Assembly: GCA_013373425.1 (NCBI GenBank)
Contig: JABXHW010000032.1
Coordinates: 36,460-100,459, forward strand
DNA length: 64,000 nt
DNA from: Flavobacteriia bacterium
GTDB lineage: Bacteria; Bacteroidota; Bacteroidia; Flavobacteriales; Schleiferiaceae
Reading direction: 5' to 3'
The notes beneath the pieces were generated by a model. That model was not told the DNA's origin. It did no database searches and saw only the letters and a program-made list of their open reading frames with translations. The position numbers and the translations under genes are program-made. This document shows, one piece after another, positions 34,705 through 42,215 of the stretch. How positions within the stretch are numbered: position 1 is the stretch's first letter; the number at the start of each line of letters is the position of its first letter.

Positions 34705-35679
34705 TCATCCATTGGATTGAGCTCGATGATGCGCCGACTTAGCAGCATCCCCTGTCAATGACTCTAAAAATCGCAACAAGGCCTGAGTATCCTGATCATT
34801 GAGCTGAAAAGTGGTACTTAAATCATTGGGCTTTCTTGGTCCGCCTCCAGCTTGATAAAGCTCAATAACCTCCTTCAATGTTTCGATAGAACCATCGTGC
34901 ATATAAGGAGCAGTTAAGGCTACATTTCTCAAGGAGGGGGATGGGAACTTGTAATAATCAGTAGAATCGAAGGTCAGTCGACCACGGCCATAGTCGAGGG
35001 GCTCGCCGTGAGCTAAACCTAAATCGTGAAACTTGTCATCGCGAAAAAGCGGGGCTGGGTGACATGTACTGCAATTCAGACTGTCGGAGTTGAAAAGGGC
35101 CCGTCCTCTCTCCCACTCTCCATCACCGCCGGAGACAGTATATCGATCCCATTCTGCATCCAAGCTCTTCAGACTCAGTTGATACTGAACGAGTGCATCT
35201 ACGACATCCCTGTACTCATACCCTTCTCCATAAGCACGGATGAAGTTCTGATGAAGATGTTCGTTCGAGGCAATGCGTTCCAGCAGCTGCGGGGCTTGAA
35301 GACTCATTTCTTCTTCTGTGAGCATGGGACCCAAAGTAGCGCGATGCAGATTCTCAACTCCACCTTCCATGAAGAAGAAAGGCTTACCCTTCAAATTGAA
35401 AATGGAAGGAGTGTTCCGAAATCCAAACTGATCATGGACTCCCTTGCTCACTCTTGCCGTGTCTGCAAAAGCGAATTCTGGTAGGTGGCAACTCGAGCAG
35501 GAAATTGAACTATCCAGGCTAAGCATTGAATCAAAAAAAAGAGCCTCGCCCAATTCAATGGCGAGGCTCGTATCTATGCTTTCATCTCCTTTTGCTAATT
35601 CTTCATTCTCCTTGTTCTCGGTAAACTGACACGCGAATAGGGTTAGAAAGAATCCGAAGAAGATGTAGTTCTTCATCAC
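34705..35679 (-). CDS. diheme cytochrome c peroxidase / MauG family, MbnH-like
   Basis: Exported lipoprotein-type (C17) diheme protein with CSSCH near residue 61 and CSTCH near 208. Family landmarks: GEALFFDSMLSLDSSISCSSCH, FRNTPSIFNLKGKPFFFMEGG, and YMHDGSIETLKEVIELYQAGG. The stop of the MbnP-like gene overlaps its start by 4 bases. MbnH of methanotrophs is a MauG relative that oxidises a Trp of MbnP to kynurenine; the physical coupling to an MbnP-like gene here supports the same pairing (family knowledge plus inference). An ordinary H2O2 peroxidase role is the alternative. Confidence 0.82.
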   Translation of the reverse strand: MMKNYIFFGFFLTLFACQFTENKENEELAKGDESIDTSLAIELGEALFFDSMLSLDSSISCSSCHLPEFAFADTARVSKGVHDQFGFRNTPSIFNLKGKPFFFMEGGVENLHRATLGPMLTEEEMSLQAPQLLERIASNEHLHQNFIRAYGEGYEYRDVVDALVQYQLSLKSLDAEWDRYTVSGGDGEWERGRALFNSDSLNCSTCHPAPLFRDDKFHDLGLAHGEPLDYGRGRLTFDSTDYYKFPSPSLRNVALTAPYMHDGSIETLKEVIELYQAGGGPRKPNDLSTTFQLNDQDTQALLRFLESLTGDAAKSAHHRAQSNG

Positions 35680-36413
35680 TTTAATGTCATTGCTGCCGCG
35701 AAATTCTGAATGAATTTAAGGGCAATATCTCTATCTGATGGAGTGGTATGTGTTTGGTTCTCTGTAGGTAAATCCACCAATCCACCTGGACCGTCGAACA
35801 TATCGTCTACGTCGATTTGAATCGTAAGCGTTCTTATTTCCCCTTCAACAATCTCAATGCTTCTGCTGAAAGACACAGCCTGTCCGAACTCATCGGCGCC
35901 CGGGTGCATAGAAATAATGAAGTCATCACCTTGTCCGTCTAAGGCACCATCTTCCGCACCTCTTCCTTCCATCAAAATGAATCGATACTTCGTTGCCCAA
36001 CTCCAGTAAAGGCCCCAGCTAGCACTGAGTGGGTGACCTGTTTCATAATCCAAAGGGTCGCTGCCATTTTGCTCGGCAGATAAGCCCAATCGGTATGAGA
36101 AACCACTGTAAGTTCCTTCCTGAACATCGTTGAATGTAAAGGAGGTACGGCCCGTCTCAAAATCTACGACCTCAACACTTTTCAAGGCTTCATTAGCCCC
36201 GAGTAGCTTGATATCGGACAAGTAGTATTTCAACTTCTCTACCCTCATGGCAGTAATCTGGTCTCCTGTGTAATCTTCATTGAGATTGATGGGAGTCCCA
36301 TCTTGTGTCATTTCAAAGTTGACGCGAAGTTGGCCTTCACCCGGATCATCGTCGCATCCGATGAATAGTACAAGTGAAGTAAGTGTAAGTAATGCGAGTT
36401 TCGCAAGTTTCAT
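35676..36413 (-). CDS. MbnP-like copper protein
   Basis: A 245-residue lipoprotein (lipobox C20). Family features: LKYYLSDIKLLG near residue 61, VVDFETG, then GYWSW-type segment ASWGLYWSWATKYRFILMEG at 131-150 with Trp133, Trp137 and Trp139, and FIISMHPGADEFG with His170, followed by LTIQIDVDDMFDG. In MbnP a Trp of such a motif becomes kynurenine and helps bind Cu(I). It overlaps the MbnH-like gene by 4 bases and starts 1 base after the next lipoprotein gene. Confidence 0.8.
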   Translation of the reverse strand: MKLAKLALLTLTSLVLFIGCDDDPGEGQLRVNFEMTQDGTPINLNEDYTGDQITAMRVEKLKYYLSDIKLLGANEALKSVEVVDFETGRTSFTFNDVQEGTYSGFSYRLGLSAEQNGSDPLDYETGHPLSASWGLYWSWATKYRFILMEGRGAEDGALDGQGDDFIISMHPGADEFGQAVSFSRSIEIVEGEIRTLTIQIDVDDMFDGPGGLVDLPTENQTHTTPSDRDIALKFIQNFAAAMTLK

Positions 36414-36414
36414 G

Positions 36415-37167
36415 TTAATTGACTTCTAGCGCTTGATCAAAGTTCATGTGCAGCAAGGTTGCCGCCAGATAGTCGGTGTTGTTGTTCGGATCAGAGATGA
36501 TCTCTTCAATCACTGCTGGAGACAATCCGCCTTGGAACAGTCTATCTACGTGGAAATTGAAGAAGATATTCACAGAGTTATTTGCGGTCACTGAGAAACT
36601 CATCGACTTCTCAAACTGCAGGTTGAACTCTGGACCTCCCAATCGGTATTCAAATTCCAAGTGTGGAGCAAGGTTCACTGTATCATCGAGCAATCTGTAC
36701 TTTCCAGTAATCACTAGGTGATTGTAACCACCCGTTCCTCTGTAAATCCCATCAGCGAGTAACGACTCTGAAGCCTGACTGTACGGCATGTTATAGCCTG
36801 CACTGTCAAAACCGACTGTAATTTGGTGTTCCCCAGTGAAGGTTCCACTAGGAAGCAACCCAATCTTGTGCTCTCTCTTTTTGAAAGAAGCCACAGTCGT
36901 AGATGTGTCCACATCCACGGTGTCTCCCGTACTCAATGAGAAGTTGTAATCAGAGAATACCATTCGGATGTTCTCGATTTCAATCTCGGCATCTGCCAAG
37001 AAATAAGTAGTGTCTGGTTTGTACCATGCCCCTTGCCAATACGCGTAAATCCAGGCCTCGACATTTCTATTGTCGGTATTTTGTCCTCCTGGTACGATTG
37101 GATCGTCTTCACATGAAGTCAAAACCAAGGTGATAAGGGCCAAAGTAGCTAGAGCGAACTTTCTCAT
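36415..37167 (-). CDS. lipoprotein, probable divergent MbnP-like paralogue
   Basis: A 250-residue lipoprotein (signal peptide MRKFALATLALITLVLTSC). The order of elements matches the MbnP-like neighbour: IRMVFSDYNFSLSTGDTVDV, GTFTGEHQITVGFDSAGYN, LQFEKSMSFSVTANNSVNIFFNFHVDRLFQGG. It lacks the Trp-rich motif, so if it belongs to the family it would not be a substrate for Trp oxidation. First gene of the three-gene set with the MbnP-like and MbnH-like genes. ATG 37167 is preferred over 37191 because it begins the signal peptide. A partial promoter match (TATCTTG) lies upstream near 37190. Confidence 0.6.
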   Translation of the reverse strand: MRKFALATLALITLVLTSCEDDPIVPGGQNTDNRNVEAWIYAYWQGAWYKPDTTYFLADAEIEIENIRMVFSDYNFSLSTGDTVDVDTSTTVASFKKREHKIGLLPSGTFTGEHQITVGFDSAGYNMPYSQASESLLADGIYRGTGGYNHLVITGKYRLLDDTVNLAPHLEFEYRLGGPEFNLQFEKSMSFSVTANNSVNIFFNFHVDRLFQGGLSPAVIEEIISDPNNNTDYLAATLLHMNFDQALEVN

Positions 37168-37271
37168 TGATGTGCGATTTTGAGATAGCAAGATATTAAA
37201 AAGAAGTCACGCTAAATGTAGCGTACATCACATAGATAACGGCGAATGAGTCAACTATGTGTTTGAGTTAT

Positions 37272-38048
37272 TCAGATTTCTTCAGGAACTAAGCTGAGTT
37301 GGTTGACAACGTTGAACTCTTCGCTCTGCTCAATCGCCTCCATAATCTGTTTCATAATCTCCTGTGGGCTCGCATTGTAGTCGATATCCAGTGGATCTTT
37401 GAACGTCAGATTAAGCGTAACGCCCTTCTTTTTCATAAAGAGACCCTTGCGATCAAAAGCTCTTCTAAATCCATCCACCACCACTGGAATTACAATGGGT
37501 TCGAGCTCTTTAATCAAGTGCGCTGTTCCTCTTCTTCCCTTTACGTAAGGACGCGTAGTTCCTTGAGGGAAGGTAATCACCCAACCATTGTTGATGGCCT
37601 GGCGAATTTTGTCGATATCTTTTGGGTCAACCCCTCTATCTACCGTCTTTCCCGCTTCTCGCCAAGAACGCTTGATGGAAACGGATCCTGCATAGGCCAT
37701 AAGTCGAGGTAACAAACCCGCACTCATCGTCTCCTTTGCAGCGATGAAGTACACATTCAGCTTTGGTGAAAAGAGCGTCCAGAATGAGTTGATGCGTTCG
37801 TATTTCTTCCACTTTACGTGGTTGAAGGCTTGATACATCGCAGATACATCCGCGAAATACGTTTGGTGATTGCTCACAAAGAGCACTCGGTTAGAGGGCA
37901 ATTTTCCGAGTTTATCGGAACCGTTCACTTCTGTTTTGTTGGCGATATTAAATCGATACCAAGTGATGGAACCAAAAAGAAAGATTATCAATCTCTTGAT
38001 AATCATGTTATTGCCAAAAATGTCTCTATGAAATGGGTTGATCCTCAT
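37272..38048 (-). CDS. lysophospholipid acyltransferase (PlsC family)
   Basis: Acyltransferase of 258 residues that adds an acyl chain to a lysophospholipid, as in phosphatidate synthesis or remodelling. Motifs: NHQTYFADVSAMY near residue 60 (HX4D catalytic), FPQGTTRPYVKG near 160 (third motif) and an N-terminal hydrophobic segment MIIKRLIIFLFGSITWYRF for the inner membrane. The promoter TATCTTTG at 38068 supports the first ATG (38048); the inner ATG at 38006 would also work. A second PlsC-type gene lies at 39356. Confidence 0.87.
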   Translation of the reverse strand: MRINPFHRDIFGNNMIIKRLIIFLFGSITWYRFNIANKTEVNGSDKLGKLPSNRVLFVSNHQTYFADVSAMYQAFNHVKWKKYERINSFWTLFSPKLNVYFIAAKETMSAGLLPRLMAYAGSVSIKRSWREAGKTVDRGVDPKDIDKIRQAINNGWVITFPQGTTRPYVKGRRGTAHLIKELEPIVIPVVVDGFRRAFDRKGLFMKKKGVTLNLTFKDPLDIDYNASPQEIMKQIMEAIEQSEEFNVVNQLSLVPEEI

Positions 38049-38067
38049 GGGCTCGTTCTGTGGAGGC

Positions 38068-38075
38068 CAAAGATA
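38068..38075 (-). promoter_or_regulatory. Bacteroidota -7 element for the acyltransferase
   Basis: Reads TATCTTTG on the minus strand (full TAnnTTTG match), 20 bases before ATG 38048. Confidence 0.62.
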
Positions 38076-38104
38076 AACATCTTAGCGTAGGAGTAGAAAG
38101 AACT

Positions 38105-38764
38105 TCAATCCTCCAAATATGAGCGAATTAGCGTTGAGAGCTCACTGATCATCATGGCGGTTGCACCCCAAATTATATGTCCGTCCCACGAATAGGACGG
38201 CACCTTCAGCTTAAAATCTCCAACAGCCACTTCTTCAGGTTGTAAGGCATCCTCACTTAAGAAGCGATGCAATGGAGCATGAACGATTTGATTGACTTCT
38301 CTCGGATCGGCGATAAAGTCTAGTTCATTCTTTGCCAATCCGATGTAAGGCTTCACCAAAAATCGGCTTGGTGGAATGTATACTTCAGTAAGCTCACCCC
38401 AAATGTCGTAGGCTTGGGGAATGATTCCGACTTCCTCTTCGGTTTCCCGTTGAGCGGTATGAATCAATCCGGAATCGCTCTTCTCAATCTTCCCGCCGGG
38501 GAAAGAAATTTGTCCGCTGTGAACCCCTGGATACGTATTTCGCTCAATCAGTGCCACATGCGGAATCTCGTCAATGGGGTGTATCAAGGCCAATACGGCT
38601 GCATGTCGCGTATCCTTTGCATGACGCACTTCCTCCAAATCAGAATGTGGACGTTCAGGTGGAACGGCTTTGTACTGAGCTTGCTGTCCCGGAGGTGGAA
38701 TAGAAATCGCCTCTTGCAATTGCTGCAAGAGGCGATGATGAGATATAGAATCGTGTTTATTCAA
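38105..38764 (-). CDS. NUDIX CoA pyrophosphatase (NudL-like)
   Basis: A 219-residue Nudix hydrolase. VALIERNTYPGVHSGQISFPGGKIEKSD near residue 70 is the NuCoA-type (UPF0035) signature, and the Nudix box follows (GGKIEKSDSGLIHTAQRETEEEVGI). Likely removes 3',5'-ADP from CoA or acyl-CoA. The first codons contain a strong hairpin (38708-38734, 11-bp perfect stem) close to the start. It is convergent in no direction: same strand as dps (ends 2 bases before its start codon region), so cotranscription is likely. Confidence 0.85.
   Translation of the reverse strand: MNKHDSISHHRLLQQLQEAISIPPPGQQAQYKAVPPERPHSDLEEVRHAKDTRHAAVLALIHPIDEIPHVALIERNTYPGVHSGQISFPGGKIEKSDSGLIHTAQRETEEEVGIIPQAYDIWGELTEVYIPPSRFLVKPYIGLAKNELDFIADPREVNQIVHAPLHRFLSEDALQPEEVAVGDFKLKVPSYSWDGHIIWGATAMMISELSTLIRSYLED
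38708..38734. repeat. perfect 11-bp hairpin in the 5' part of the NudL-like gene
   Basis: CGCCTCTTGCA and its exact inverse TGCAAGAGGCG flank five bases, at codons 11-19 of the gene. It is within coding sequence, so not a terminator; it could act on translation. Confidence 0.75.
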
Positions 38765-38766
38765 TC

Positions 38767-39258
38767 TTATGACTTCTTCGGTTTACCCAACCAAGCGTTG
38801 AGCATCCAAACGTGTTTCTCGTGATTGGCAACATAAGATCCCAACATGTCGATGGTACCTTCATCTCCCAATTGACCCGCTAAGTTAATCACTTCACGCT
38901 CCAACTTGATGAGCGATTGGAAGCCTGTAACTACGATATTCACACACTCTTCACTCGAGAAGAGGTTTTTAGCTACCGGAATTGAACTGTTGTCTTGATA
39001 GTCGGCGAAAGTGTGCAATGGCACTACTTCCAAGGTGAGAATACGTTCTGCCACCTCATCGATGCTCAATTGAGCCTCTGTGTAGTACTCTTCAAACTTC
39101 ACGTGGAGGTCGAAGAAATCACGTCCGCGAATGTTCCAGTGAACGGCACGGAGGTTTTGATAGTGAATCTGAAAATTGGCCAAGAGCTCGTTCAATTTAG
39201 CTCCGAGTTCATTTGATCCTTTTTCCTTTAATCCTATCATGTTAGTGTTGGCAGTCAT
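38767..39258 (-). CDS. dps: Dps-family ferritin-like DNA protection protein
   Basis: A 163-residue four-helix bundle protein. NFQIHYQNLRAVHWNIRGRDFFDLHVKFEEYYTEAQLSIDEVAERILTL (residues 29-77) holds the Dps ferroxidase residues (His39, His50-type Asp/Glu), and VANHEKHVWMLNAWLG closes the last helix. Dps stores iron and protects DNA in starvation and oxidative stress. N-terminus is short and not strongly basic. ATG 39240 (MIGLKEKGSN) is an alternative start. The NudL-like gene follows immediately. Confidence 0.92.
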   Translation of the reverse strand: MTANTNMIGLKEKGSNELGAKLNELLANFQIHYQNLRAVHWNIRGRDFFDLHVKFEEYYTEAQLSIDEVAERILTLEVVPLHTFADYQDNSSIPVAKNLFSSEECVNIVVTGFQSLIKLEREVINLAGQLGDEGTIDMLGSYVANHEKHVWMLNAWLGKPKKS

Positions 39259-39355
39259 TCTTTTTCGTTTTTTATTTGTTCCAAAGGTCGCAAAGAAGCT
39301 ATAAAAAGCTTTTATCTTGTCATAGTCTCAACCCATATAAGCAAAACCCCTCCCT

Positions 39356-39913
39356 TTGAAAAAAGCTTTCGGTAAGTTCATCTTTTTCATCTTCGGTTGG
39401 AAACTAAAAACCCTCGAAGACATGAGCGCCGTGTCGCATTCAGTAATGGTTGCTGCGCCGCACACTTCCAACTGGGATTTCCTCTTTGCCATCGCAGGGT
39501 TTTGGATCATGGAACTCGATGTGCGCTATTTCATAAAGGACACCTATACACGATCACCTTTTGGCTTCTTCTTTAAATGGACAGGCGCTTTAGGCGTCAA
39601 TCGCGATGCGCGCAACAACTTCGTTGATTATACAATCGACTTGCTAAAGGAAAAAGATCAACTGATCATCTTGGTTCCTGCAGAGGGAACTCGAAAGCGA
39701 GTAGAAAAATGGAAGAAGGGATTCTATCACATCGCTAAAGGAGCCAATGTTCCAATTTCGATGGGGTATCTCGATTTTGGAAAGAAGGTGGCAGGAATCG
39801 CAGATGTGTTCACTCCGACAGAAAATGAGGAAGCCGACTTTCAACGCATCCAAGAGGTGTATAAGCAGTTCACTCCGCGTCATCCTGAGCAATACAACGA
39901 GCAGATTTACTAA
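39356..39913 (+). CDS. 1-acyl-glycerol-3-phosphate acyltransferase-like protein
   Basis: A 185-residue PlsC-family enzyme. An N-terminal amphipathic/hydrophobic anchor (KKAFGKFIFFIFGWKLK), then APHTSNWDFLFAIAG with HX4D near residue 40, GVNRDARNNFVDYTIDLL near 79 and VPAEGTRKRVEKWKKGFYHIA near 104. It starts at TTG 39356; the next ATG (39422) would remove the anchor typical of this family. Its stop overlaps the following gene's start by one base, so they are coupled. Confidence 0.82.
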   Translation: MKKAFGKFIFFIFGWKLKTLEDMSAVSHSVMVAAPHTSNWDFLFAIAGFWIMELDVRYFIKDTYTRSPFGFFFKWTGALGVNRDARNNFVDYTIDLLKEKDQLIILVPAEGTRKRVEKWKKGFYHIAKGANVPISMGYLDFGKKVAGIADVFTPTENEEADFQRIQEVYKQFTPRHPEQYNEQIY

Positions 39914-40359
39914 TGAAGTTGCCCGAACTTCCCTATTCCTCTAAGCTCATTGAGTTGAAGGATGAAAAGGACAAGACCTATATCAAGGATATCATTCGAA
40001 AGAAGTGGCTCCTGCTCACCCCGGAAGAATGGGTTCGACAGCATTTCATCACCTACCTCCTACTAGATCTTTCCTATCCTGCCTCCAGCATTGCTATTGA
40101 AAAGAAGGTTGAAATCAACGGGATGCCCAAGCGATTCGATGTCCTCATCTATCACAAGGGCTCTCCTGCTATCCTTGTAGAATGCAAGGCACCTGATGTG
40201 AACTTGACCATCGATGTATTCCATCAAGCCTGTCGATATAACACCGTTCTCAAAGCACCCATAGCCGTCCTTACCAATGGCTTGCAAACGATAACCGCAC
40301 ATGTAATAGGGGATTCTATACAGTTCGCTAAGGAAGTTCCAAAAAAGGAGGATTGGTGA
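39913..40359 (+). CDS. stand-alone HSDR_N_2 (PD-(D/E)XK) protein
   Basis: A 148-residue protein with a PD-(D/E)XK nuclease core: EKKVEINGMPKRFDVLIYHKG then PAILVECKAP, giving D...E-x-K, followed by VDVFHQACRYNTVLKAPIAVLTNG. It matches the N-terminal nuclease domain of type I restriction R subunits but has no helicase part, and no modification or specificity genes are near, so it is not a restriction system. It is a widespread single gene of Bacteroidota, usually housekeeping in context. It begins in a TAATG overlap with the acyltransferase. Confidence 0.8.
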   Translation: MKLPELPYSSKLIELKDEKDKTYIKDIIRKKWLLLTPEEWVRQHFITYLLLDLSYPASSIAIEKKVEINGMPKRFDVLIYHKGSPAILVECKAPDVNLTIDVFHQACRYNTVLKAPIAVLTNGLQTITAHVIGDSIQFAKEVPKKEDW

Positions 40360-40402
40360 CTTAAATCACACTCCAAGCCTTGCCCACGCCGCTTTTGCAC
40401 TC

Positions 40403-40410
40403 TACCTTTG
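40403..40410 (+). promoter_or_regulatory. Bacteroidota -7 element for the Cys/His-rich operon
   Basis: Reads TACCTTTG (full TAnnTTTG match) and ends 5 bases before GTG 40416, implying a leaderless transcript. Confidence 0.65.
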
Positions 40411-40415
40411 AAATC

Positions 40416-40793
40416 GTGAAAGGGGGCATTTCAATATTACTCATCATCCTTCTCCTCTTCCCTCAGTTTATGCAGGGATTCTTAATTGTGGATTATCAAT
40501 TGAGAATGGATGAGATTGAGGCAAAATATTGTGAGAACCTCGACAAACCCGAGTTGGAATGTCACGGATCTTGTCACCTGGAGAACGAATTGAGCAAGGT
40601 GACATCCGGTTTAGATTCTGATCAAGAAACTCCACAACTCCTCGTCGTAAGAGTGTCAGAATACCTCTCAAAAGAATGTGATCTGGTTAGCATACAGCAG
40701 CTTGTGGAATACTCTACTTCCGAATTTCCAGATGCAAGAGATGGGTACGCCTCCATTCCACTTCAATCTATTACCCCGCCTCCACAGGATTAG
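40416..40793 (+). CDS. small membrane/exported protein with CHGSCH metal-binding motif
   Basis: A 125-residue protein: one hydrophobic segment (VKGGISILLIILLLFPQFMQGF), then a soluble region with KYCENLDKPELECHGSCHLENEL near residue 42. Related Bacteroidota proteins carry a DKPxLxCNGKCxL motif, usually near copper or heme genes; here the motif is CHGSCH. The start is taken as GTG 40416, because the promoter at 40403-40410 excludes the upstream TTG 40380 and GTG is the first in-frame start after it. It leads an operon with an outer-membrane protein (40837) and a His-rich lipoprotein (41754). Confidence 0.7.
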   Translation: MKGGISILLIILLLFPQFMQGFLIVDYQLRMDEIEAKYCENLDKPELECHGSCHLENELSKVTSGLDSDQETPQLLVVRVSEYLSKECDLVSIQQLVEYSTSEFPDARDGYASIPLQSITPPPQD

Positions 40794-40836
40794 TAATTCT
40801 TCCATTTCGACGAATTATTAATCAGAAGATTTATCC

Positions 40837-41748
40837 ATGAAAACTTTATGGGTAGCTGCCGCTGTATGCGTACAGCTGAGCGGTTATGCATGCGATGTGT
40901 GTGGGTGTCGAGTGGCGTATTCCAATTGGCAATACAGTCAGAACTTCACATCGTCCATGCAATTGGGATATCAACAAGTGGTATTCCATAGTGAGCACTT
41001 TGCCGATAATGTGCTCGATAAAGATCATTATGCCGAGGAACTCTTCCGCATCCTGACACTTCAAGGTAGATATGCTTTGTCCGATCGTTGGATGATTCAG
41101 GCGAACATTCCCTTTGTCTTGAATACATACAGGGACATAGACGTTCTGAACTCAACAACGGCATTGGGAGATATCCAAGTGTCAACCTTTTATCGAGTGA
41201 TTCAGAGTGAGGAGCGGCTTAAGTTTAATCTCGACCTAGGACTTGGGCTCAAGGGACCGAGTGGAAGCTGGCAAGATGCCTCCGGTTCACTACCGGCATC
41301 CATTCTGCCTGGAACAGGTTCTTGGGACTGGAGCGCTTTTCTGGCCGCAGGTTACATGCTCAATGAAACCTCATCTGTGGGGCTTTCTGCTGTTGCCGTC
41401 CTCCCTGGAGAGAATGACTTCGCCAGAAGGTTTGGTCGACAATATCAGCTTCAATCTGGCTATGAGCAACTCATCTACACATCCTTAGAAAAGGGCTGGT
41501 CAGTGTCCGGACAGGTCGGATACTCCTATTTGAAGGATGAGGACGATCTCCAGCGGTACGGTTCAGAGCAATTCACTGTTGCCAACTCAGGTGGCGAGTT
41601 CCATTCGGCATTCTTCGGTTTTAAATGGATGACCGATGTATGGTCTTTCGGGGTACAGACGTCTGTTCCATTGCACCAAAGCTTCGCAGAGGGCAAAGTA
41701 AAAGCACAGCCCACTGCTCAATTCAATATCAAATACAACTTCAATTAA
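40837..41748 (+). CDS. outer-membrane transporter-like protein with CDVCGC N-terminus
   Basis: A 303-residue barrel-like protein. Signal peptide MKTLWVAAAVCVQLSGYA is followed by CDVCGCRVAYSNWQYSQNF, a Cys cluster at the start of the mature protein, then repeated amphipathic strands with aromatic belts (PAAGYMLNETSSVGLSAVAVL-like, QSGYEQLIYTSLEKGWSVSGQVGYSYL) and the OMP-type end FNIKYNFN. The phenol/alkane MetA-like fold (PF13557) is a likely match. The CxxCGC motif plus its operon partners suggests a metal or heme-related role (inference). Confidence 0.7.
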   Translation: MKTLWVAAAVCVQLSGYACDVCGCRVAYSNWQYSQNFTSSMQLGYQQVVFHSEHFADNVLDKDHYAEELFRILTLQGRYALSDRWMIQANIPFVLNTYRDIDVLNSTTALGDIQVSTFYRVIQSEERLKFNLDLGLGLKGPSGSWQDASGSLPASILPGTGSWDWSAFLAAGYMLNETSSVGLSAVAVLPGENDFARRFGRQYQLQSGYEQLIYTSLEKGWSVSGQVGYSYLKDEDDLQRYGSEQFTVANSGGEFHSAFFGFKWMTDVWSFGVQTSVPLHQSFAEGKVKAQPTAQFNIKYNFN

Positions 41749-41753
41749 ATACT

Positions 41754-42158
41754 ATGAAACGCATTTTTCAATTTTCAATCTTGGCGGTTTCCGCTCTAAG
41801 CCTAATCTCCTGTGAACGTGAAGTCATTCAAGATGATCCTGCACCAAAAGTATCATTCAACATGATGGCGCCACTAAATATGTCTACTTATCACCTCGGA
41901 GATACCGTTCACATTCACGGTGATATTCAATATCAACCTGGCTTACATGGCTATGCCCTTGAGATTTATAACACCTCAGCCGATACAGTAGTATTCACAG
42001 CCGAGGAGCATGCGCACGGGACCTCCGTCAATATTCATGAAATGTGGGTGAATGATGTAACTCAGCACAGTGATATGCGATTGATTATCTCCGCCGAGAT
42101 ATCACACGACGGAATGACGGTTAGCGATACGATTCACTTCCATTGTCACCCTATGTAA
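41754..42158 (+). CDS. His-rich lipoprotein
   Basis: A 134-residue lipoprotein: signal peptide MKRIFQFSILAVSALSLISC, then a beta-sandwich-like domain with many His (YHLGDTVHIHGDI, EEHAHGTSVNIHEMW, TQHSD, TIHFHCHPM). This many His in so short a protein suggests metal binding. I chose ATG 41754 because the upstream frame start at 41625 lies inside the barrel gene. It ends the operon, 5 bases after the barrel stop, and a strong terminator follows. Confidence 0.68.
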   Translation: MKRIFQFSILAVSALSLISCEREVIQDDPAPKVSFNMMAPLNMSTYHLGDTVHIHGDIQYQPGLHGYALEIYNTSADTVVFTAEEHAHGTSVNIHEMWVNDVTQHSDMRLIISAEISHDGMTVSDTIHFHCHPM

Positions 42159-42175
42159 GCGATTGCTTCAAATCA

Positions 42176-42212
42176 AAAGGCCCTCCTGACGCTGATGTCA
42201 GGAGGGCTTTTC
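42176..42212. terminator. bidirectional rho-independent terminator
   Basis: GCCCTCCTGAC and GTCAGGAGGGC form a perfect 11-bp stem around 6 bases, with TTTT after it on + and AAAA before it (TTTT on -). It separates the convergent His-rich operon (+) and the dual-membrane protein gene (-). Confidence 0.9.
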
Positions 42213-42215
42213 TTA

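Noticed and set aside
34705..35679. Plain H2O2-detoxifying cytochrome c peroxidase as the only reading
   Set aside because: Family motifs fit, but the 4-base overlap with an MbnP-like gene makes a Trp-modifying role at least as likely.
39913..40359. Restriction-modification system
   Set aside because: Only the HSDR_N_2 nuclease domain is present; there is no helicase, methylase or specificity gene.
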